Positions 1 to 5,317 of a stretch of DNA of 7,948 nucleotides are shown here, one piece after another (within the stretch, counting starts at the first letter, position 1; every line of letters begins with the position of its first letter). Source of the DNA: CAYPEL01 sp964409635 (GTDB lineage Bacteria > Pseudomonadota > Gammaproteobacteria > DSM-19610); the NCBI GenBank assembly GCA_964409635.1, contig CAYPEL010000131.1:1-7948 (forward strand), written 5' to 3'. The translations under genes were made by a program, and so were the position numbers. The notes under the pieces were generated by a model, which was given only the letters and a program-made list of their open reading frames with translations, searched no databases and was not told the origin of the DNA.

Positions 1-128
1 GCGGCATCTATAGATTGTAGTCCGGATGCTGAATAGATAAAAACAAATATGACGAGTGTTTGTAGTAAATTGATTGCTCGTTTTTCTTGCATGGATACGG
101 ACCGGTTATAAAAAACATTGTTTGACAT
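1..128 (-). CDS. Partial exported protein, N-terminus only
   Basis: Reading leftward from an ATG at 128-126, the frame stays open for 42 codons to the window edge. The translation begins MSNNVFYNRSVSMQEKRAIN and continues into a hydrophobic run (about residues 21-33, LLQTLVIFVFIYS) followed by small residues (ASG, then SIDA). That is the layout of a Sec signal peptide: basic residues K16 and R17, a hydrophobic core, then a likely cleavage region. A second in-frame ATG at 92-90 (M13) would give a more compact signal peptide starting MQEKRAIN and may be the true start. Neither start has a clear Shine-Dalgarno sequence. It lies on the same strand as the 662-residue gene ending at 413, with a gap of 284 bp. 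No mature domain is visible, so function is unknown. The main doubt is that a 42-codon open frame can occur by chance; the signal-peptide pattern is what supports it. Confidence 0.4.
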   Translation of the reverse strand, partial: MSNNVFYNRSVSMQEKRAINLLQTLVIFVFIYSASGLQSIDA

Positions 129-412
129 TAGCTTAAGGAGATAAATAAACAGTGATCTGCGTCCCAGATTTAGCTCGGGCCTATTCAAGCAAACGGGACG
201 AGAACGAAAACTGAAGCTGGATTCTGAGGGTATACAACAGACACATGGTTTGATTCATTCAAGAATCGGGCCAGTACTTGTGTGCGGGTAATAGCCTATA
301 AAAATAGCGTTGTGTGTATATTCGTGTCCGGCGGGCACAAATTTATAGCGGGTTTACTGTCTCAAGATTGCGACAGTGGAAGATGTTTTTTAGTGCAGTG
401 CAGGTTAGACGC
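129..412. other. Intergenic region, no clear gene
   Basis: This stretch separates two leftward genes. I see no convincing terminator for the gene ending at 413. A short GC-rich hairpin at 324-338 (GTGTCC, 3-nt loop, GGGCAC, one wobble pair) is not followed by a T-run on either strand. A TAAGGAG at 134-140 precedes a GTG at 152 on the plus strand, but the frame there has only 20 codons. Confidence 0.5.
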
Positions 413-2401
413 TCAAGGAGCGCGTAGAATCAGTGCCTCGAAGATAATTCCGTCGCGCTCGTTAGGGTCAATGTCATTATCTACACCCGCATCTGCAATA
501 TAAAAAGATAGCTCGCCTGGATTAACTGAGGCTGGGCCGATGGCAAGTCCTTGAGGGCTAATAGGTGAAGGTGTATAGCCGCTTATATCAAATTTCTTGA
601 TAAAAACACCGTTGATTGTGTATTCAAAGATGGCCTCGTCCGGATCCGATACTACAAATAAATGTCCACTGACTGAATCAAACGCGATGCCTTCAGGATC
701 ACTGGGAATACCCGCAGGGTCGCCTGCCGTTGTGACCAGGTCGATTACCTGCTCCAGGACAAAGCCGCTGTTATAACTGTACACCAGGATCCTGATTCCA
801 CCTGTGATCACATACAGACGTTGTGCGGTCGGGTCGCAGCTTATTCCTTCAGGGTCATTAGCTGAAGGTAGTGTAGACACGACATCTGTGGTCAGAAAAC
901 TGCTGCCATCATAGCTCGTCCGGTATACCCGCTTGGCATCATCATTGGTAAAATAAAAGTGATTATCATGGGTGCAAAATGTAATACCGGTCGGTTCAAG
1001 ATTTCTGAAAGATTGATTGCCCGGATTCTGTGTTAGATCATATTGAGCGAATAAAATATCACCGGCTAATGAGGTTTCAAAAACGTTAGCTTGAATGACA
1101 TCCCATACCGGCATGACTTCATTGATCTCAGAATCAGATAAAAAAAGGCGGGATGAAGTATCATGGAACGAGATGCCGGCCGGATCAATGCTAGGTATCG
1201 TCCTTGGTATTCCTGCTGGTGTATAGCCTGTCAGAAAATGTGTCGTCTGACTAATAGAGGCTACTGCACCTTGTACATCCACGAGTACTGTCAGTTCATC
1301 AAATGCAAGCAGTTCGGTGTCGTCTGCGGTTAGACGTAAAATGTAACTGCCAGGGTCTTGAGTAAACGTTGCCGTGGTATTTAATAAGCTGGCATCATCG
1401 AAGCTTACCGTGCCCGCGCCCGTTCCACCGACATGGCTCCAGGTGGTGATTAACATACCACCGGGCAAACCGTCATCCACTACCGTGCCATTCAGTGCAA
1501 TGTTATTCGTGGGCAATACAATACCGCTGTCAAGGCCGGCGTCGACAAGGGGTGGGAGATTGATAGGCAGGCCTGCATACTCCACATGAAAGGTGGGTGC
1601 ACCAGCGGGCGAACCGTTAAAAGATAATGCCACGCGCTCGCCAGTGCCGGTAACCAGAAATGCCAGTGAATTACCCGCTTGCCAACCTGGCCGGTCAACA
1701 ATCTCTTGAATAATGGGGCTAAGATCAGGTGTTTGTTGATCGATGCTGGCCTCACCGACAGTTAGCCAGGGAGGAGGAGACCAGGGCACTGCAGCGGCGG
1801 TACGCTGGCGTGAAGAAACGTTGAAATCGGTATTTGTAAATAACGGCGCATTGTCATGTGCTTCGCCTTCTATGCTTAAGGTTGTTATCCCTGATGTTGG
1901 TTCATCAGTCGTAAACTGGATATAGGCATCAAGAATTGTGGCGCCTTGAGGAACATATATGTCTGTGAAACGCATGCCCACTGTTTGGTTGCCTGCACCG
2001 TCTAACACCAGTTCAAGATCGCTAGAGGTGGTGGCGATTGTGCCGTCGAAACGTTCTTCTACATCATCAATGCTTGATGAAATTTGCACTGCAACGGGCG
2101 TCGTTACAATCGGGTCCAGTACTATAGTTCCCAAAATGGCTCGCTGAAGGATCAATAAGTCTGCTGCATTGAGCTGACCATCAGGTGAGCCCAGTGGGGC
2201 AACATCTGCAACCAGTCGCTCAGCAGGTGACGGTATCAGCTCATCATTCACCATGCGTTGTAAAATGACGAGGTCTGCAACGTTTAGCGCATTGTCCGGT
2301 GCGCCATACGGCGCCAGATCACCTGCCGTGAGGACTGCGGTATCGGCTGGCCCCGGGAACAAGCCTATGAGGACTATCAAAATTGCTAAGCAAGAAAACA
2401 T
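413..2401 (-). CDS. Secreted dockerin-like / beta-sandwich / PKD-like / beta-propeller protein
   Basis: This 662-residue protein is probably exported. Visible parts in order: hydrophobic signal peptide (about 1-22, ending ADTA); two dockerin-like repeats (27-52 and 65-91, each with PD.xLNxADLxILQR); a beta-sandwich of the DNRLRE/CBM96-like kind (about 105-276, with DDVEER, SSDLELV, GNQTVGMRF, AYIQF, TPDLSPIIQEIV and GERVALSFNG); a PKD-like domain (about 281-375, with DDGLPGG, TTWSHVGG and YILRLTADD); and a C-terminal beta-propeller (about 380-662). The propeller has recurring PxGI motifs at blade starts and resembles SdiA-regulated/phytase-like propellers. C476 and C522 are the only cysteines outside the signal peptide. 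The C-terminus has an acidic DNDIDPNERDG segment. It is a paralogue of the 862-residue protein at 5318-7906, which lacks the dockerin. The signal peptide has no basic residue, which is unusual; an upstream frame could supply one (see findings). The start codon has only a weak TGGA in front. Family membership is confident; biochemical role is unknown. Confidence 0.88.
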   Translation of the reverse strand: MFSCLAILIVLIGLFPGPADTAVLTAGDLAPYGAPDNALNVADLVILQRMVNDELIPSPAERLVADVAPLGSPDGQLNAADLLILQRAILGTIVLDPIVTTPVAVQISSSIDDVEERFDGTIATTSSDLELVLDGAGNQTVGMRFTDIYVPQGATILDAYIQFTTDEPTSGITTLSIEGEAHDNAPLFTNTDFNVSSRQRTAAAVPWSPPPWLTVGEASIDQQTPDLSPIIQEIVDRPGWQAGNSLAFLVTGTGERVALSFNGSPAGAPTFHVEYAGLPINLPPLVDAGLDSGIVLPTNNIALNGTVVDDGLPGGMLITTWSHVGGTGAGTVSFDDASLLNTTATFTQDPGSYILRLTADDTELLAFDELTVLVDVQGAVASISQTTHFLTGYTPAGIPRTIPSIDPAGISFHDTSSRLFLSDSEINEVMPVWDVIQANVFETSLAGDILFAQYDLTQNPGNQSFRNLEPTGITFCTHDNHFYFTNDDAKRVYRTSYDGSSFLTTDVVSTLPSANDPEGISCDPTAQRLYVITGGIRILVYSYNSGFVLEQVIDLVTTAGDPAGIPSDPEGIAFDSVSGHLFVVSDPDEAIFEYTINGVFIKKFDISGYTPSPISPQGLAIGPASVNPGELSFYIADAGVDNDIDPNERDGIIFEALILRAP

Positions 2402-2472
2402 ACATTCCAGAATTTAGTTCGTAGATATTGCATTGTTGACTAGTTAGCGGTGAAGCAAGTTGGCTAGTCTTT

Positions 2473-2478
2473 ATTATA
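2473..2478 (-). promoter_or_regulatory. Candidate -10 for the leftward gene at 413-2401
   Basis: On the minus strand 2478-2473 reads TATAAT, an exact sigma-70 -10 match, 71 bp upstream of the ATG at 2401. No good -35 sits at normal spacing; a TTTACA (2496-2491) is only 12 bp away, which is too close. A 6-bp inverted repeat, GACTAG (2438-2443) and CTAGTC (2464-2469), lies in the presumed leader or start region. This is a candidate only. Confidence 0.35.
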
Positions 2479-2651
2479 GTTATAGGTGCCTGTAAATATA
2501 CGGCAAGAGCAAAGAAGCGCGTGGACAGTAAAGTATCATGACCCGCTGGCTGCCTCAGCCTTGGAGCATGTCAGCCGCTATTTAATTCTTTGCCGGTATT
2601 ATACATGGTTTAGTTTTTATATCTGGCGCCTTAATTATGTATTGAGGCTTA

Positions 2652-2676
2652 TGCTATAATGTATGTTAACCCATAC
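2652..2676 (+). promoter_or_regulatory. Extended -10 promoter with inverted repeat at the start site
   Basis: TGC followed by an exact TATAAT (2652-2660) is an extended -10 element, which can function with a poor -35; the region 17 bp upstream (about 2632-2637) is only AT-rich. Immediately downstream is an inverted repeat, GTATG (2661-2665) and CATAC (2672-2676), with a 6-nt spacer. It would overlap the expected start of transcription near 2667, a position typical of a repressor site. The presumed leader to the glycosyltransferase is about 170 nt. The promoter match is seen directly; the operator role is inference. Confidence 0.5.
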
Positions 2677-2835
2677 TTACGATAAGCACTTATAAATTAA
2701 AGATAAAATGTGTTCAGTGGGGGGCTCCTTTTCTCTACACGAATAATAATTTGAACATCCACATCACGAACAGAGCAAATAGCAGGCCACTTACAACCGG
2801 AGCCGTAAGCGTGTGTTTGGCAGATTAGCAGTTAA

Positions 2836-3669
2836 ATGAATTCTAAAAACAAGTCTTCTGACTACAAGCCAGCAGCGCTGGCGGCCTTGATACCTGCCTG
2901 GAATTCAGGTGAGGGCTTGATAGCTACTCTGAATTCTATCGCTAGTCAGCCGGTGGAATGCGAGATTTTTGTGGTGGACGATGGTAGCGAGCCCGCCATA
3001 GAACTGCCGGAGCAGATGGGGAACAAACCCATTCACCTGATTCGATTGGAGCGTAACCAGGGAATAACCGCTGCATTAAACACCGGATTGAAACGTATTT
3101 TAGAGCGGCCCTTCGAGTTTGTTTCCCGGCATGATTGCAGCGATATCGACCATATAGACAGACTATCAAGCCAGCTGTCGTACCTCCGGCAACACCAAGA
3201 TGTGATGCTGGTTGGATCTTCAGTCAACTTCAATACACCTAACCGCCAGTTGCAATATGTTTTCGATGCGCCGCTAACCCAAGCTCAAATTGAACGTAAA
3301 ATGCACTATTCGGCCGCTATTGTGCATTCAAGCTGTATGTTCCGGGCCAGTGTATTTACGAGCACTGGCTTATACTCTAACCAGTACCCGCATGCTGAAG
3401 ACTACGAATTGTTTTTCAGGTTGCTGGCAAAGCATGAAATTCGCAACCTGCCCGGTATTTTTGTGACGGCAAGTTACGACAAAGACAGTATTTCAATGTT
3501 CAACCGGCGAACTTCCTTGCTGAGCCGGTTGAAATTACAACTGAAGTATTTTGATCCATACACAATTCACAGTTATTTAGGCGCCTTACAAACATTTGGT
3601 TTGAGTATCGTTCCCTACCGTTTGGTCAGCCTGCTAAAATCCTCACCGAAAACGCTTGGCCAAAAATAA
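2836..3669 (+). CDS. Family 2 glycosyltransferase
   Basis: This 277-residue cytoplasmic protein has a GT-A fold of glycosyltransferase family 2, enzymes that transfer a sugar from a nucleotide-sugar donor to a growing glycan with inversion. Seen in order: the nucleotide-binding strand and loop ALIPAWNSGEGL (17-28), VVDDGS (46-51), RNQGITAALNTGL (73-85), the metal-binding DxD-equivalent RHDCSD (98-103) and DRL (108-110), VGSS (126-129), then HSSCMFR (164-170) and an AEDYEL segment (187-192) whose E188-D189 fits the catalytic base position. There are no membrane segments, and the length is normal for a short GT2. The ATG at 2836 lacks a clear Shine-Dalgarno, but the next in-frame Met would remove the catalytic core, so this start is accepted. 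It is followed 105 bp later by a flippase, which points to synthesis of an exported polysaccharide or O-unit. Donor, acceptor and linkage cannot be read from the sequence. Confidence 0.9.
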   Translation: MNSKNKSSDYKPAALAALIPAWNSGEGLIATLNSIASQPVECEIFVVDDGSEPAIELPEQMGNKPIHLIRLERNQGITAALNTGLKRILERPFEFVSRHDCSDIDHIDRLSSQLSYLRQHQDVMLVGSSVNFNTPNRQLQYVFDAPLTQAQIERKMHYSAAIVHSSCMFRASVFTSTGLYSNQYPHAEDYELFFRLLAKHEIRNLPGIFVTASYDKDSISMFNRRTSLLSRLKLQLKYFDPYTIHSYLGALQTFGLSIVPYRLVSLLKSSPKTLGQK

Positions 3670-3671
3670 TT

Positions 3672-3689
3672 TATCTGGGTTTGCAGATA
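3672..3689 (+). other. Small inverted repeat just after the glycosyltransferase stop
   Basis: TATCTG (3672-3677) and CAGATA (3684-3689) can pair around a 6-nt loop, starting 3 bp after the stop codon. There is no T-run after it on the plus strand, so it is not a standard terminator. It could slow or process the transcript between the glycosyltransferase and flippase, or be chance. Confidence 0.3.
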
Positions 3690-3774
3690 GCCCATACAAG
3701 GTAGTATCGACAGTTTTACCTTTACTGGCTGCATATTTATACAGGGCGCTTGACTAAGATATTGACCATACTAG

Positions 3775-5085
3775 ATGAGCATTTTTAAGAAAGACTTTAG
3801 TAAACTGCTATCCCGGTCGGGCCTGGTGCTGTTTTGCAGGGTTTCCGGAGCTGGGGTTGCTTTTGCTACCCAGATCATGATGGCCAGGTGGATGGGTGCG
3901 TCGGAGCTCGGTATCTATGTCTATGCCTTTTCCCTGGCGATGTTATTATCAACGGTGGCCAGCCTGGGTTTCCCGGCAGCCAGTCTGAGATTCATTTCAC
4001 TCTATCTTGCCAATCGTGAAACGGCCAGTATCAATGGCTTCCTGGGAAAAGGGCGTCAGGTAGTTATCCTTTCAAGTTTAGCGGTAGTCGCTATTGGCTG
4101 GGGTATTCTAGCGTTCTTTATAGACGCCGAGGATGACTATTATACCGCTATTTTGACCGGCCTCATGTGCATTCCTTTTATTACAATGTTTCGTTTTCAT
4201 GATCGTATTGCGCACGTATTTTCATGGTTTACATTGAGTTTTTTCCCCAGCATGACAATAAGGCCGGTGCTTTTTTTGGCCGCACTTTTCGTGGTATGGA
4301 AACTGCTTGGTCATTTGTCAGCAGATATTGCCTTGCTGGTGCAATTTGGCGCTATTGTCGTAGTTGTTAGCGGGCAGTATTTGTTACTGCGCCCCAGAAT
4401 AAAACGAAGAATAAATGATGACAGAGTCGAGCATGACCTTATGTTGTGGTTGCGCGGTTCATTTCCGTTACTGATTGTTACCATCTTTACGCAGTATTTC
4501 CCGGAACTGACTGTCATTCTTATCGGCATGGACATGGCGCCAGATAAAGTGGCAATTTATAATGCAAGCTATCGGGCGGCGTTGCTTATCGCCTTTGTCC
4601 ATAACGCGGTCAGTGCGGCTATCGTGCCAAAAGCCACTCAGCTGTATGCGCAAGGCGATGTGGCTGGTCTACAGCACTATATTACGCGCGCGACACAGTT
4701 GAACTTTTCGCTTTCACTGGTTGGATTCGTTGTATTTATTTTTGCCGGGGAAATATTATTAGGGTTCTTTGGAGAAGAATTTGTTGTGGGCTATCCGGCG
4801 TTGCTGATTCTTGCCGGGGCGCAATTATTTCTGGCGAGTGTTGGCCCGGTTGCGATATTGTTGAATATTACAGGGCACCAGAATCATTGCCTTTATGTCT
4901 TCGGCGTGTCGATTTTGTTAACAGTGCTGCTTAAATATTTATTAATACCGGATTTTGGGATACTGGGGGCTGCCATTATGGTCTTGCTTGTAGTGGTATT
5001 TTGGGCGACATGGCTACATTTTCTGGTTGTGCGGTGCCTGAAGATTCAGCCCTCGATACTTTCTTTTATGCTGTCTAAACAGTGA
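3775..5085 (+). CDS. Wzx/MOP-type polysaccharide flippase
   Basis: This 436-residue, strongly hydrophobic protein has roughly 12 or more membrane segments and fits the polysaccharide-transport branch of the MOP exporter superfamily, which flips lipid-linked sugar units across the inner membrane. The family's N-terminal signature is clear: a short basic cytoplasmic start (KKDFSKLLSR), a first helix (about 16-36), then ARWMGASELGIY (37-48) and LGFPAASLRF (64-73). An RP pair (163-164) sits at the start of a later helix, and charged cytoplasmic loops such as RPRIKRRINDDR follow. Hydrophobic segments continue to about residue 425, leaving a short tail. Length is slightly below many relatives (about 420-500) but not truncated. 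The ATG at 3775 has no evident Shine-Dalgarno, so translation may depend on the upstream gene. It is likely cotranscribed with the glycosyltransferase. No Wzy polymerase or ligase is present in the window, so whether it serves capsule, O-antigen or exopolysaccharide is open. Confidence 0.88.
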   Translation: MSIFKKDFSKLLSRSGLVLFCRVSGAGVAFATQIMMARWMGASELGIYVYAFSLAMLLSTVASLGFPAASLRFISLYLANRETASINGFLGKGRQVVILSSLAVVAIGWGILAFFIDAEDDYYTAILTGLMCIPFITMFRFHDRIAHVFSWFTLSFFPSMTIRPVLFLAALFVVWKLLGHLSADIALLVQFGAIVVVVSGQYLLLRPRIKRRINDDRVEHDLMLWLRGSFPLLIVTIFTQYFPELTVILIGMDMAPDKVAIYNASYRAALLIAFVHNAVSAAIVPKATQLYAQGDVAGLQHYITRATQLNFSLSLVGFVVFIFAGEILLGFFGEEFVVGYPALLILAGAQLFLASVGPVAILLNITGHQNHCLYVFGVSILLTVLLKYLLIPDFGILGAAIMVLLVVVFWATWLHFLVVRCLKIQPSILSFMLSKQ

Positions 5086-5167
5086 TGTATACAGAACGTG
5101 ATTAAAACCCTATAGCGCTATTAGAGCGAGCATGGCGTTTTAAATTCTGTTAGGCTGTATTGAGTAA

Positions 5168-5181
5168 TGTGAATATTCACA
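5168..5181. promoter_or_regulatory. Perfect 14-bp palindrome, candidate operator
   Basis: TGTGAATATTCACA is exactly self-complementary. The half-sites TGTGA and TCACA are those of CRP, but the spacer is 4 bp instead of the 6 bp CRP needs, so it is not a standard CRP box. Its centre would lie near -48 relative to the TATAAT at 5211-5216. A dimeric DNA-binding regulator is the likely user; which one is unknown. Confidence 0.5.
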
Positions 5182-5183
5182 AC

Positions 5184-5202
5184 ACTGGATAGCACATCCA
5201 GT
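5184..5202. promoter_or_regulatory. 7-bp inverted repeat over the -35 region
   Basis: ACTGGAT (5184-5190) and ATCCAGT (5196-5202) are perfectly complementary around a 5-bp spacer. The repeat covers the place where a -35 would be for the TATAAT at 5211, so a bound protein would occlude or replace -35 recognition. It could instead form a weak hairpin at the end of a flippase transcript; only TTT follows, so this is less likely. Confidence 0.45.
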
Positions 5203-5210
5203 TTGTGGTC

Positions 5211-5216
5211 TATAAT
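5211..5216 (+). promoter_or_regulatory. Candidate sigma-70 -10 for the 862-residue gene
   Basis: An exact TATAAT lies 101 bp upstream of the ATG at 5318. No good -35 is found at 16-18 bp upstream (GATAGC or nearby), which suggests a promoter dependent on an activator and agrees with the two inverted repeats just upstream. The predicted transcription start is near 5223. Confidence 0.5.
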
Positions 5217-5244
5217 GAGTGTTTTAGAGACAGGAGTCATTTTC

Positions 5245-5307
5245 GTGCAAGGTTCAATCGCGTCAAAGTTAGTAACTACCCTTAGCCTCTCTTTTATTTC
5301 GGTGTGA
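5245..5307 (+). CDS. Possible 20-codon leader peptide
   Basis: A GTG at 5245 is preceded by AGGAG (5232-5236) at 8-nt spacing, the best Shine-Dalgarno seen in the window. The frame encodes 20 residues (MQGSIASKLVTTLSLSFISV) and stops at TGA 5305-5307. That stop overlaps the GAAGG (5306-5310) that serves the ATG at 5318, an arrangement typical of translational coupling. The peptide has one basic residue followed by a mildly hydrophobic stretch, resembling a signal-peptide start, but it is in a different frame from the main gene and joining the two gives no sensible protein. It could be a real leader, a remnant of an earlier start, or chance. Confidence rests on the ribosome binding site and position only. 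Confidence 0.35.
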   Translation: MQGSIASKLVTTLSLSFISV

Positions 5308-5317
5308 AGGTCACAAC

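Larger units (their letters stand above)
2402..2835. other. Divergent intergenic region
   Basis: These 434 bp separate the leftward propeller gene from the rightward glycosyltransferase. They hold one candidate promoter for each direction and a small hairpin at 2548-2560 (GGCTG, CCT loop, CAGCC) without a T-tract. From about 2680 to 2835 I see no further structure. An open frame starting at the ATG near 2708 ends after 12 codons and is not supported. No transposon ends or RNA gene were recognised. Confidence 0.6.

Noticed and set aside
152..214. 20-codon plus-strand frame after TAAGGAG (134-140)
   Set aside because: GTG start at long spacing (11 nt), no recognisable peptide, and it lies upstream of a gene on the opposite strand; probably chance.
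324..338. Terminator for the leftward gene ending at 413
   Set aside because: A 6-bp hairpin exists, but no T-tract follows it in the direction of transcription.
282..503. 73-codon plus-strand frame starting at GTG 282
   Set aside because: Its second half lies antisense to the conserved C-terminus of the gene at 413-2401, it has no ribosome binding site, and the translation resembles no family.
5086..5135. Intrinsic terminator after the flippase
   Set aside because: The ATAGCGCTAT palindrome (5112-5121) has no loop, and the alternative CGCT/AGCG stem is 4 bp with no adjacent T-run.
5168..5181. Standard CRP binding site
   Set aside because: Half-sites TGTGA and TCACA fit, but the spacer is 4 bp and CRP needs 6; kept only as an unassigned palindrome.
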